From NCBI GenBank assembly GCA_903877945.1, contig CAIRFY010000536.1, positions 1-8,787 on the forward strand: a stretch of DNA of 8,787 bases, in the 5' to 3' direction. Origin of the DNA: an uncultured Oscillochloris sp. GTDB taxonomy: Bacteria > Chloroflexota > Chloroflexia > Chloroflexales > Chloroflexaceae. A program made the position numbers and the translations under genes. The notes under the pieces were generated by a model. The model did not search any database, was not told the DNA's origin, and saw only the letters and a program-made list of their open reading frames with translations. This document shows, piece by piece, positions 1 through 6,987 of this stretch (positions are counted from its first letter, which is position 1; every line of letters starts with the position of its first letter).

Positions 1-13
1 AGGGCAACAAACA

Positions 14-48
14 AGCGGGGCGGCGCTCAGCGCCGCCCCGCTTTTTTG
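14..48. terminator. Bidirectional intrinsic terminator
   Basis: A perfect 13-bp GC-rich stem (14-26 with 30-42) closes a three-base loop, TCA. On the + strand it is followed by six T (42-47), a textbook intrinsic terminator for a gene entering from the left of the window. Read on the - strand the same hairpin is followed by a T-rich stretch (TTGTTTGTT), so it can also end the diguanylate cyclase transcript, whose stop codon lies 10 nt away at 52-54. This suggests that a convergent + strand gene ends just outside the window. Confidence 0.85.
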
Positions 49-51
49 TTC

Positions 52-1977
52 CTACTCGCTCCATGTTGTCACCCGATTCCGCCCGGTACTCTTGGATGTG
101 TAGAGAGCCTTGTCGGCTTTCATGATGATCTCTTCCGCCTCTCGCCCATGAATAGGGTAGGTTGCCACCCCAAAGGACATCGTCGCCCTGATGTCTCTTC
201 CTTCATAGTGGACGCAGATCTGCGCACACTCTTGCCTGATCTCTTCGGCACGTCTCTCGGCGGCGGCGGCGGTTATTCCGGGCAACACCAGCAGGAATTC
301 CTCACCGCCATAACGACAGGTGAAATCTGATTCGCGAGCGCACCGTCGCATCAACTGAGCAATTTCCACCAGAAATTTATCGCCAGCGTGATGCCCGTAG
401 GTGTCGTTGATTTTCTTGAAGTGATCAATGTCGGAGATAATCAGGCTTACGTGGTGGTTCTCGCGCTCAGATCGGGCGATTTCGCGTATCAGCGTCTCGT
501 TCAGATAGCGCCGGTTGTACAGCCCAGTCAGTGGGTCGTGCAAGGCTTGTTTACGCAAATCCGCCTGCAACTTCTCCACCTCCATCACGCGCAATGTCAA
601 TTGTTCATTGACCGTTTTCAGTGCCTCTTCGACATGCTTGCGCTCGGTAATATCCTCCTTGACTGCCAGATAATGGGTGGTTACTCCCTTCGGATCGATG
701 ATCGGAGAGATGGTGGCCGCCTCGTAGTAGTATGAACCATCTTTTCGGCGATTCACAAACTCGCCATGCCATTCTTTTCCGGCGGTAATGGTATCCCATA
801 ATTGGCGGTGTGTCCCGAGCGGCGTTCGATCTGTTTTCAGAATGCGCGGATTCTGACCAACGGATTCTTGGAAGCTATAGCCAGTAACCTGGGTAAAGCG
901 TGGGTTTACATACTCAATAATCCCATCCAGATCGGTGATCACAATTGATGAGGGACTTTGCTCAACGGCGCGGGAGAGTTTACGTAGTGCTTGTTCAGCC
1001 TGCTTGTTTTCAGTGACATCAATCGTATTAAAGCAAACGCCAAGAATATTACCGTTCTCAGTGTGCGCGGGACTATAAATAAAAGAAAACCAATGCTCTA
1101 TTCCAACCGCTAAGACAAAGGATTTTTCTACGGTGATAATTTCACCTTGCAGAGAACGATTAAAATCATCATTGAACTGTGCGATATCGCGATCCAATAC
1201 GAATGTGAGCATTGAATCGCCCTCGTGCATCTCTCGGTCGAAGACAGCACGTGCATTCTGTGCCGCCACACGATTAAACGAGAGGATATTCGCAGCCGTA
1301 TCCATCAAAACAAAGGATTGCTGGGTAGACTCCATCAGAGCCAGCAAACGGACTTGTGAGTTTTTCAGTGCACGTTCCACTCGCATTCGTTCTTCAATCT
1401 CTTTCTCTGCGCGTTCCAGTGCCTTCCGTGTGGTTTGGAGCGTAAAAAGAACCAAGCTACCGGTAATTCCAAACATGCCCGTATAGGTCAACCACTGGGT
1501 AAGCGTGACCGTGTAATCGGGCGGGGGTAGCAGCCCAGCATTTTCTGCCAGGATTAATCCCAGTACAGAGAGCGAACCTGCTATAGTCGAAATCAGAATG
1601 CCGCGTATTTCAAAGAGCAACCCAAAAAGGATCACCATAAACAAATAGAGGGAGGTTGTGGGGGTGCGAATGGTGCCTAGCGTGGCGCTAGCCAGGGTTA
1701 TCCAAAAAAATCCAAGGATCGACAGCACGACCTCCACCCGTCTGAGATTCCCGCGCTGTAGCCAGTAGCGCGACAGCAAGGCGGTAAAAATAGCGAGAAT
1801 GTCAACGAGAATGACACTGCTCGGGGTTTTTCTCCCAAGCACATTGCTGACGGCGAGCAGCAGCAGATAGATGATGATGCCGTTGATTATCATATTGAGC
1901 AATATGGCGCGGCGCGTTTTCGCCTCGTCACCAAAAAAAATGGGCGGTGTAAGCCAGCGTGTGATCCGGGCCTTCAC
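52..1977 (-). CDS. Membrane-anchored PAS-PAS-GGDEF diguanylate cyclase
   Basis: Predicted 641-residue sensor enzyme that would condense two GTP into cyclic di-GMP at the inner face of the membrane. Residues 25-182 hold five or six hydrophobic segments after a basic N-terminus. A short coiled coil (about 183-208) leads into a divergent PAS domain (about 210-325), then a clearer PAS/PAC domain (about 333-447, containing NPRFTQVTGYS and ending EDITERK), a second helical linker (448-478) and the GGDEF domain (478-637). The active-site loop is GGEEF (557-561), the metal-binding Asp lies in SDIDHFKKIND (D516), and the inhibitory I-site RxxD is RESD (548-551), five residues before the loop, so product inhibition is expected. 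No EAL or HD-GYP domain is present. The start is GTG, chosen because it places basic residues ahead of the first membrane segment; the Shine-Dalgarno is poor. The gene is visibly more A/T-rich than its neighbours. The signal sensed cannot be read from the sequence. Confidence 0.93.
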   Translation of the reverse strand: MKARITRWLTPPIFFGDEAKTRRAILLNMIINGIIIYLLLLAVSNVLGRKTPSSVILVDILAIFTALLSRYWLQRGNLRRVEVVLSILGFFWITLASATLGTIRTPTTSLYLFMVILFGLLFEIRGILISTIAGSLSVLGLILAENAGLLPPPDYTVTLTQWLTYTGMFGITGSLVLFTLQTTRKALERAEKEIEERMRVERALKNSQVRLLALMESTQQSFVLMDTAANILSFNRVAAQNARAVFDREMHEGDSMLTFVLDRDIAQFNDDFNRSLQGEIITVEKSFVLAVGIEHWFSFIYSPAHTENGNILGVCFNTIDVTENKQAEQALRKLSRAVEQSPSSIVITDLDGIIEYVNPRFTQVTGYSFQESVGQNPRILKTDRTPLGTHRQLWDTITAGKEWHGEFVNRRKDGSYYYEAATISPIIDPKGVTTHYLAVKEDITERKHVEEALKTVNEQLTLRVMEVEKLQADLRKQALHDPLTGLYNRRYLNETLIREIARSERENHHVSLIISDIDHFKKINDTYGHHAGDKFLVEIAQLMRRCARESDFTCRYGGEEFLLVLPGITAAAAERRAEEIRQECAQICVHYEGRDIRATMSFGVATYPIHGREAEEIIMKADKALYTSKSTGRNRVTTWSE

Positions 1978-2173
1978 AGGTAGGTTCTTTCTTTTAATGT
2001 TTTTTCAACATTTGACGATGGTTTCACCAGTCTAACACAGCAAGGTAACTAATCGTCTCAATCCTCGCCCGATGCGCTCCATCTGTGACCTCCCCCGATT
2101 GTGGTATGCTTAACGTGATTTTGATACGACAACCCTGCGAGAAGAGGATCGCGCCCCGGGCGCGATGTGAGCC
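1978..2173. other. Divergent intergenic region with a small inverted repeat
   Basis: This 196-nt gap separates the two divergently transcribed signalling genes and must carry promoters for both. I see no convincing -35/-10 pair on either strand. A 6-bp inverted repeat, AATGTT (1996-2001) and AACATT (2007-2012), lies about 20-35 nt before the cyclase start and could be an operator half-site pair or a short 5' UTR hairpin; it is too short to call. Confidence 0.3.
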
Positions 2174-2908
2174 ATGCTAGACATTCAAGTTGCAGTTGCG
2201 AAGGTGGCCTACCACGGCGGCGGCGAAAGCGGCGACACCCTGGAGACGATTGAGCGGCCCGGCGGCGGCTTCTCGTTTGTGCTGGTAGACGGACAGGGTA
2301 CCGGGCGCGGCGCAAAGACCCTGAGCAACTTGCTGGCCACGCGGGCGATCTCGCTGCTGAAAGATGGTGCCCGCGATGGTGCCGTGGCCCGCGCTGTCCA
2401 CGATTACCTCTATACCTACCGCATGGGCCAAGTGGCGGCCACCCTGAATATCCTCTCGGTAGACTTTCAGAGCGGCAAAATCTTGATCTCACGGAATAAT
2501 CCGGCACCCTTCTTTGTGATCGACCCGGAGGGGATCAAGAGCTACAACGAGCCCTCGATGCCGATTGGCCTCCAGCCAATGATCAAACCGCTGATCACGG
2601 AACTGGCTGTGCGACCCCACACCTACGTGGTGATCTTTACCGATGGGCTGCTGCGCGCAGGCGAGCGCTATGGCGAGGATATTGAACTGCTCAACTACCT
2701 CTCGGCCTGGCCGGTGATGGACGGACGCAGCCCCACCGATCTGTGCGAGGGTATTCTGCACCGGGCGATGGAACTTGACCACGGCGAACCCAGCGATGAT
2801 ATGAGCATTTTAGTGCTGGCCGTACTTCCCGGCGCTGACGTAGGCAGCGTTCGCCGACTCTCTGTCAGTGCGCCTTTCGAGGAGCCCACGTGGCCCTCGC
2901 CCATGTAG
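2174..2908 (+). CDS. Stand-alone SpoIIE-family (PP2C-type) protein phosphatase
   Basis: A compact 244-residue catalytic domain of the SpoIIE/PP2C class, metal-dependent Ser/Thr phosphatases that usually act on anti-sigma-factor antagonists or related phosphoproteins. Metal-ligand motifs are all in place: SGD (D21), VLVDGQGTG (D39-G40), FTDG (D157) and DDMS (D208-D209), with the family's NPAPFF strand at 109-114. There is no receiver, GAF, PAS or membrane segment, so regulation would come from a partner protein. The ATG has only a weak GTGAG-like Shine-Dalgarno. The stop codon TAG lies inside a tandemly repeated ATGTAGGGG segment, so the last residues (about EEPTWPSPM) may be repeat-derived. 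It is followed on the same strand, after 42 nt, by the LCP gene, which hints at co-transcription. No kinase or STAS partner is visible; the target is unknown. Confidence 0.85.
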   Translation: MLDIQVAVAKVAYHGGGESGDTLETIERPGGGFSFVLVDGQGTGRGAKTLSNLLATRAISLLKDGARDGAVARAVHDYLYTYRMGQVAATLNILSVDFQSGKILISRNNPAPFFVIDPEGIKSYNEPSMPIGLQPMIKPLITELAVRPHTYVVIFTDGLLRAGERYGEDIELLNYLSAWPVMDGRSPTDLCEGILHRAMELDHGEPSDDMSILVLAVLPGADVGSVRRLSVSAPFEEPTWPSPM

Positions 2909-2942
2909 GGGTATGTAGGGGCGGCTCGCGAGCCGCCCCTAC
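2905..2942. repeat. Tandem ATGTAGGGG unit plus 28-nt perfect palindrome
   Basis: Two near-identical 10-bp units (ATGTAGGGGT, ATGTAGGGGC) begin at 2903 and 2913. The second runs into a perfect 28-nt palindrome, arms 2915-2928 (GTAGGGGCGGCTCG) and 2929-2942. This resembles the dispersed GTAGGGGCG-type palindromic repeats found in many copies in Chloroflexota and cyanobacterial genomes. No T-run follows, so it is a poor intrinsic terminator. It contains the phosphatase stop codon on its left side and ends 8 nt before the LCP start codon. Confidence 0.8.
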
Positions 2943-2950
2943 GCATATCT

Positions 2951-4372
2951 ATGAATCGTGATCCTGCCTCCAATCACGCCCGCCGCGCCCGCGAGCGGGT
3001 CGCCGCCCGCCGTCACGTCGCCGTTCACCAACCCGATGAGCAACGTGGGGGCTGCGGGCCACGGCTGCTTGGCCTGGCATCCGTACTTGCCGTCGTTGTG
3101 ATCATCGCCATTGCTCTGGTCTTTAACTGGGCGAGAAGTTCCCTCCAGGCAATTCAGCAGGCCGACCCGCGCCACCCCACCGCCGCCACCGGCCAGCCCA
3201 CTCCGCCCCTCGCGGCGAGCCTGCGCGAGCCGCTGAATGTTCTGCTGGTTGGCGTGGACCGCCGCCCTGATACGCAGGAGGGCGTGCGCAGCGATACGAT
3301 CATCCTCGTCCATATCGACCCGGCTCAGGGCTGGGCGGGCATGCTCTCTATCCCACGCGACTCGGTGGCCGATATTCCGCACCTCGGCCAGCAGAAGATC
3401 AACACGGCCTACGCCTACGGATTTAGTCACGCTGCCGAGATCTACGGCGAGGGTACGACCCCCGACGCAGGCGGCGGCGCCCTGGCCGCCGAGACGGTTG
3501 AGGGGTTTCTGGGCCTGAAAGTGAACTATGTCGCCCAGATTGATTTCCACGGGTTTCAGCGGGTGGTTGATACCTTGGGCGGGGTGACGGTTGATGTGCC
3601 CAGGCCGTTGCTCGACCCGGCCTACCCGACCGATGATTATGGCTACGAGCGGCTCTACGTGCCCGCCGGTCTACAGGTGCTTGATGGGGCTACCGCCCTG
3701 CGCTACGCTCGCTCGCGCCATAGTTCCAGCGACTTTGACCGCTCGCGGCGTCAGCAGCAGGTACTCCGGGCCATCCTCGCCGAGATGCGCGCCCGTGGCA
3801 TCCTCAGCCAGGTCACCCTGCTGCCGTCCCTGGTCAGCGACCTTGAGCAAAGCGTCAGTACCACCATGCCCCTGGGCGACATGGACACGCTGCGCGGCCT
3901 GGCCGATCTGGCCCAACGCCTTGAGCCCAGCCAGATCGTACAACTGAGCATCAACCCGAACGACGTGGCAGTAACCCAGGAGGTTGGCTCGGACATCTAC
4001 TGGAACAAGGATGATGTGTCTGCCCTGGTAGCCAAGCTCATGGTTGGCCCCGCATCCACCGCCGAGTCGGCCCGCGTGCAGGTGCAGAACGGCGCGGAGG
4101 TGCAGGGGCTGGCGAGTCGGGTGACGGACACCCTGCGCGCCCACGGCTTCCAGACCGTTGATCCGGCTGATGCCATGGCACCTGCCGAGTACAGCCAGTT
4201 GATCGACTATGGCGGCCACCCGCAGACTCTCAAGCGCCTTGCGGAGCTCCTTCAAATTGATCCGCGCTACGTCTTCAGCAGCCCACCTCCCGGCACCTCT
4301 CCCGCCCCGCTGCGCACCGACATTGTCCTTGTTCTCGGCACAGATTACCGCGAAAGCTGGGGCATTCGGTGA
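2951..4372 (+). CDS. LytR-CpsA-Psr (LCP) family protein with LytR_C domain
   Basis: A 473-residue protein of the LCP family, whose characterised members attach anionic glycopolymers from undecaprenyl-phosphate carriers to peptidoglycan or other acceptors outside the membrane. A basic cytoplasmic tail (1-38) precedes one transmembrane helix (about 39-60), a Pro/Thr-rich stalk (about 70-93), the LCP catalytic domain (about 94-290) and a LytR_C domain (about 374-465). Catalytic-pocket motifs are visible: LLVGVDRR (98-105), RSDTIILVHID (113-123), SIPRD (133-137), KINTAYAYG (149-157) and YARSRHSSSDFDRSRRQQQ (252-270), with the usual Arg and Asp residues for pyrophosphate and Mg2+ binding. The only suitable start is the ATG 8 nt after a palindromic repeat, with no Shine-Dalgarno, so translation may depend on readthrough or coupling from the phosphatase. 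In a Chloroflexota cell the exact polymer and acceptor cannot be inferred. Confidence 0.92.
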   Translation: MNRDPASNHARRARERVAARRHVAVHQPDEQRGGCGPRLLGLASVLAVVVIIAIALVFNWARSSLQAIQQADPRHPTAATGQPTPPLAASLREPLNVLLVGVDRRPDTQEGVRSDTIILVHIDPAQGWAGMLSIPRDSVADIPHLGQQKINTAYAYGFSHAAEIYGEGTTPDAGGGALAAETVEGFLGLKVNYVAQIDFHGFQRVVDTLGGVTVDVPRPLLDPAYPTDDYGYERLYVPAGLQVLDGATALRYARSRHSSSDFDRSRRQQQVLRAILAEMRARGILSQVTLLPSLVSDLEQSVSTTMPLGDMDTLRGLADLAQRLEPSQIVQLSINPNDVAVTQEVGSDIYWNKDDVSALVAKLMVGPASTAESARVQVQNGAEVQGLASRVTDTLRAHGFQTVDPADAMAPAEYSQLIDYGGHPQTLKRLAELLQIDPRYVFSSPPPGTSPAPLRTDIVLVLGTDYRESWGIR

Positions 4373-4379
4373 TGCAGCA

Positions 4380-4667
4380 ATGAGTATCCGTTCACCACGC
4401 ATGATTGGCGTTGCTATCGCCATCGCCGCCACCCTCGCCGGGCTGCTGCTGGCCTGCGGCCTCGCCGCGTTTACCGCGTCCGCACGCCAGGGCGCGCAGT
4501 CGTGGCAGCTCGACTCGCCGATCATCGGTGGGCATGGCTACTCGCTGTGGCTGCTGCCCTGCGACGAATTTAACCCAGGCCAGATCCTCCTCGGCACCGA
4601 CCTGTGGATCTACAGCCGCTACCCGCCGCCCGGCCTGTCGATCCCCCTCGCCCCGGCGTGCCCGTGA
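4380..4667 (+). CDS. Small exported protein or lipoprotein, function unknown
   Basis: A 95-residue protein that I do not recognise. It starts 7 nt after the LCP stop codon, so it is probably translated from the same mRNA. The N-terminus is basic (MSIRSPRM), followed by a strongly hydrophobic segment (about 9-30) that contains LLLAC-G (23-27), a plausible lipobox with Cys26 as the lipidated residue; a simple signal anchor is the alternative. The mature part (about 70 residues) has two more cysteines (61 and 94), is rich in Trp/Tyr/Pro and has a PPPG segment (82-85). An alternative start at M8 would leave the same hydrophobic segment. Its position suggests a cell-envelope role beside the LCP protein, but this is context only. 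Confidence 0.6.
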   Translation: MSIRSPRMIGVAIAIAATLAGLLLACGLAAFTASARQGAQSWQLDSPIIGGHGYSLWLLPCDEFNPGQILLGTDLWIYSRYPPPGLSIPLAPACP

Positions 4668-4718
4668 ATATCTGCCTAGACATGTTTCAATCCAGCGTGA
4701 CAGTCTGCCGCCGAACAG

Positions 4719-4771
4719 CCCTCACCCCCCAGCCCCTTCTCCCTGAACGGGAGAGGGGCAGGGGGTGAGGG
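4719..4771. repeat. GC-rich palindromic repeat, copy 1 (complete)
   Basis: Left arm 4719-4743 (starting CCCTCACCCCCCAGCCCC) and right arm 4749-4771 (ending GGGGGTGAGGG) form a long, nearly perfect hairpin around a five-base loop, TGAAC. The same sequence recurs at 6047-6069 (half copy) and 7438-7541 (variant copy). It fills the gap between two convergent transcription units, where it may reduce readthrough in both directions although there is no T-run. The family looks like a dispersed REP/MITE-like repeat. Confidence 0.85.
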
Positions 4772-4814
4772 GGCAAGGCCGATGCGAGATCAGCTTATGT
4801 GAAAAGTATTGGGA

Positions 4815-5987
4815 CTACAGCCCCGCCCCGCGCAGGGCAGCCCGGTAGATCTCGGCCAGGGGCACCCCGGCGGCGCGAGCCAGGGCGGCGCAGTCCTCAT
4901 ACTCGGGCGCGCCGCCCGCCACCGTCCCCGCGAGTAGCTTGCGCTTCACCCGCACCGTGCCCCAGGGCGTCTCCACCGCCACACTGTCGCGACCGGCGGC
5001 GCGGCGCTCGGTCATCGACCAGCGTACTCCCAGGCTCGATGTTTCGCGCAGGATGATCTCGGACAGGGGCGCGATGTCGTCTGGCCGGGCTAGGCAGGCG
5101 AGTTGGTAGGCCGGACGGCCCTTCTTCATCACAAGTGGCGTGGCCCAGGCATCGAGAGCGCCCGCAGCCAGCAGCCGCTCGATGGCATAGGCCAGCGCCT
5201 CGCCGGTAGAGTCATCCAGGTTGCAGCGTAGCTCGGCCAGATCCTCGTGCCCCTGATCTTCGACCACACCGAGTTCGCCAACCCACGCCCGCAGCCCGTT
5301 GAGGCGGGGGAACTCTTTTGCGCCCAGGCCATAGCCGACGCGCTGCACGCGCATGGGCGGCTGTCCAAAGCTCGCCAGTTCGGCCAGGAGCGCGGCGGCG
5401 GTGGGGGTGAGCAGTTCACCCTGGCTGTCGGGCGGAGCCGGGATAATCGGCGCGGAGACTTCGGCCAATAGAGCCAGGGTGGCGGGGGCGGGCACCGGCA
5501 GCGGGCCGTGCTGTGTACGCACCCAGCCACTGCCAAGGGGCAGCGCCGAGGCGTACACCTTGCGCAGCGCGAGCAGATCTAGTCCCAGACAGACGCCGAC
5601 GATGTCCACAATGCTGTCCACCGCGCCGACCTCGTGGAAATGAACTTGGTCAATGGGAACACCGTGGATGTGAGCTTCGACACGGGCCAGGCGTGCGAAG
5701 ACGCCAAGGGCTGTGGCACGCGCACGCTCGGGCAGGCGGCCGCCGACGAGCAGCGCACGGATCTGTGCCCAGTCACGCGAGGGCTGGCCCGCCGCGACTC
5801 GTACCCGCAGACGCGCTCCGCCAATCCCGTGGCTCTGCACACGCTCAAGCTCCAGGGTGTATCCGTCCAACGCAAGCCCCGTCAGTTCGCGCTCCAGAGC
5901 TGTCAACTCCAAACCGGCATCAAGCAGCGCGGCTAGAAGCATATCACCAGCCGCGCCGTGAAAACAATCGAAATAGACGACTCGCAT
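4815..5987 (-). CDS. larC: LarC: nickel-insertion protein for the NPN (lactate racemase) cofactor
   Basis: A 390-residue full-length LarC (formerly DUF111). In the Lar pathway LarB and LarE build pyridinium-3,5-bisthiocarboxylic acid mononucleotide and LarC inserts nickel in a CTP-dependent step, giving the nickel-pincer cofactor of LarA and related enzymes. Family landmarks occur in order: YFDCFHGAAGDM (5-16), VHFHEVGAVDSIVDI (115-129), LPLGSGWVRTQHGPLPVPAP (149-168), ELLTPTAAALL (191-201), CNLDDSTGE (255-263) and PLVMKKGRP (284-292). In Lactobacillus plantarum the protein is made from larC1/larC2 by programmed frameshifting; here it is one uninterrupted frame. The ATG is preceded by a purine-rich GGGAAGAG that serves as a modest Shine-Dalgarno. 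No larA, larB or larE lies in the window. The gene converges on the lcp cluster and its upstream side faces the IS graveyard. Confidence 0.93.
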   Translation of the reverse strand: MRVVYFDCFHGAAGDMLLAALLDAGLELTALERELTGLALDGYTLELERVQSHGIGGARLRVRVAAGQPSRDWAQIRALLVGGRLPERARATALGVFARLARVEAHIHGVPIDQVHFHEVGAVDSIVDIVGVCLGLDLLALRKVYASALPLGSGWVRTQHGPLPVPAPATLALLAEVSAPIIPAPPDSQGELLTPTAAALLAELASFGQPPMRVQRVGYGLGAKEFPRLNGLRAWVGELGVVEDQGHEDLAELRCNLDDSTGEALAYAIERLLAAGALDAWATPLVMKKGRPAYQLACLARPDDIAPLSEIILRETSSLGVRWSMTERRAAGRDSVAVETPWGTVRVKRKLLAGTVAGGAPEYEDCAALARAAGVPLAEIYRAALRGAGL

Positions 5988-6046
5988 CTCTTCCCTTTTC
6001 CACTGTTGACGAATCCTTGGAGGCTGTCTGAAAAGTCACCCTCCGG

Positions 6047-6069
6047 CCCTCACCCCCAGCCCCTCTCCC
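6047..6069. repeat. GC-rich palindromic repeat, half copy
   Basis: The left arm only (CCCTCACCCCCAGCCCCTCT and the next three C) matches the arm at 4719-4743. It breaks off into unrelated A/T-rich sequence at 6070 with no matching right arm nearby, so the element was truncated here, probably by one of the neighbouring insertions or deletions. Confidence 0.8.
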
Positions 6070-6266
6070 ATATCTTTACCCACATCTTTTTTACCGCATT
6101 ACAATGCGGTTTATCGGCTCCCCCGGCGGGCGACTGACGTCACCCACCCGCCCTTTCAACGAGATCGCCGGAGGCTTCAGCCCCATGCGTATCAAGTTAA
6201 GCAAACGGGAAGCACCTCGCGTATGATGGATGGTGATAAATATTTCATCAGCACAGGAGCTTCCCG

Positions 6267-6434
6267 ATGACGAGCATATCACAGATCGCCGCTGCGATGG
6301 AGCATGTCTTGACCACCATTGCGCGCCAGGCCGCCCGAACCACGGGCTTCATTCAACGTCAACGCGCCTTTGATGGCGCACAGTTCGTGCAGACCCTGGT
6401 CTTCGGCTGGCTGAATAACCCGCTCAGATGGTAG
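6267..6434 (+). pseudogene. IS4-like transposase, N-terminal remnant
   Basis: An ATG with a good Shine-Dalgarno (AGGAG at 6255-6259, 7-nt spacer) opens a 55-residue frame starting MTSISQIAAAMEHVLTTIAR and containing TTGFIQRQRAFDGAQFVQTL and VFGWLNNPL. This matches my memory of the N-terminal helical region of IS4-type DDE transposases common in Chloroflexota; an intact protein would be several hundred residues long. Homology seems to end after NPL (about 6423), followed by RW and a stop. All catalytic residues are missing, so it cannot transpose. The upstream segment from about 6180 may be the left end of the element. The family assignment is from memory of sequence style and is moderately sure. 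Confidence 0.65.
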
Positions 6435-6513
6435 TGGCGAGATCTCGATATGGTGGTGCCGAGGCAAACCACATGCGCGCCGGGCGAAAACCCTTCCCCT
6501 TCCGGGCGTGTGC

Positions 6514-6669
6514 TTATCCTCCCAGGGTACGATTGTAGCGAAAGAGAAACAGCCGCAGGCACACTTCATGCATCAGATCGGTTTTTGAAAACGAGAGGGT
6601 TTTGCGCACAAATCGTGCCAGGCGTTGACGAATGGTGTTGTTAAACCGCTCAATTGCGGTACGACTACG
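6514..6669 (-). pseudogene. IS1-like transposase, C-terminal remnant
   Basis: Read on the - strand, a frame of about 51 codons contains TAIERFNNTIRQRLARFVRK followed by TLSFSKTDLMHEVCLRLFLF and RYNRTLGG, ending in TAA (6514-6516). The IERFN-x-RQRLARxxRKxLSFSK block is typical of the C-terminus of IS1-family transposases. A stop codon (6670-6672) directly upstream cuts it off, and no zinc-finger N-terminal half is present. A separate ATG with a strong Shine-Dalgarno (GAGGAGGAG) on the same strand at 6701-6703 may be the original start region, now joined out of frame by a deletion; that is inference. Confidence 0.7.
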
Positions 6670-6814
6670 TCACCACGGTCGGTTGATGTGCTACGATCCG
6701 TCATGCGCTCCTCCTCGTCTGTGGGAGCGGTTGTGATAGACAGATCGTACCGTCTTTGTGAGGAGGGTTCAACTCGCTGTCAATTCATGCCCGCACCCAA
6801 AAATCCGTAATTGC

Positions 6815-6843
6815 TTGACTCTCCGCAGACCGTATGTTATAGT
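6815..6843 (+). promoter_or_regulatory. Sigma70-type promoter of the aro operon
   Basis: TTGACT (6815-6820) and TATAGT (6838-6843) are separated by exactly 17 nt; each differs from consensus at one or two positions. Transcription would start near 6850, giving a leader of about 200 nt before aroH. It is the best promoter visible in the window and lies just right of the IS remnants. Confidence 0.8.
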
Positions 6844-6882
6844 CGGCGCGTAGCGACCGTAGGAGTTGAGGAGGGTGATCTT

Positions 6883-6960
6883 ATGCCGAATTTGGTCAAC
6901 AGCTTCTCCTTCTATTATTTTACCAGCCACCCTATGGCCTGGTCGCTTCGCACTGTCTAG
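6883..6960 (+). CDS. Aromatic-rich leader peptide (25 aa) of the aro operon
   Basis: A 25-codon ORF too short for ordinary gene calling. It begins MPNLVNSFSFYYFTSHPMAW and ends at TAG 6958-6960. Residues 8-13 are Phe-Ser-Phe-Tyr-Tyr-Phe, five aromatic residues in six codons, and Trp follows at residue 20. Its Shine-Dalgarno is one of the best in the window: AGGAGG (6869-6874) with an 8-nt spacer. It lies about 33 nt after the predicted transcription start and 27 nt before the terminator hairpin. As in pheA, pheST and trp leaders, the act of translation rather than the peptide is the likely function: slow decoding when charged tRNA-Phe or tRNA-Tyr is scarce would stop the downstream terminator from forming. 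A chance ORF is unlikely given the codon run, ribosome site and position together. Confidence 0.82.
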   Translation: MPNLVNSFSFYYFTSHPMAWSLRTV

Positions 6961-6987
6961 GAACTTCTGTCAATAGACAACTCGTTC

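Larger units (their letters stand above)
5988..6814. other. Gene-free stretch of mobile-element remnants
   Basis: About 830 nt between larC and the aro promoter hold no intact gene. From left to right I see a GAGGCTGTCTGAAAAGTCA segment (about 6020-6038) that looks like an IS terminal repeat, half of the GC-rich repeat (6047-6069), a small hairpin with 8-bp arms (6093-6110), the start of an IS4-like transposase (6267-6434), unassigned sequence (6435-6513), the end of an IS1-like transposase on the other strand (6514-6669), and unassigned sequence up to the promoter. The mixed origin implies several insertions and deletions. Confidence 0.75.

Noticed and set aside
2099..2127. TTGTGG with a TGATAC-like element as the phosphatase promoter
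   Set aside because: The -10 match is poor and other placements are equally weak.
2058..2507. Long - strand ORFs opposite the phosphatase, LCP, larC and aroF genes
   Set aside because: They are antisense or frame-shifted shadows of high-GC genes, rich in Arg/Pro/Ala and without domain motifs.
2903..2942. CRISPR or tandem-repeat array at the GTAGGGG units
   Set aside because: Only two short units and one palindrome; no regular spacers.
6093..6110. Hairpin ACCGCATT/AATGCGGT as a larC or IS terminator
   Set aside because: It is upstream of larC, not downstream; T residues precede it on + and no useful T-run follows on either strand. It is probably part of the IS debris.
6267..6669. A single split transposase across the two fragments
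   Set aside because: The two remnants are on opposite strands and belong to different families (IS4-like N-terminus, IS1-like C-terminus).
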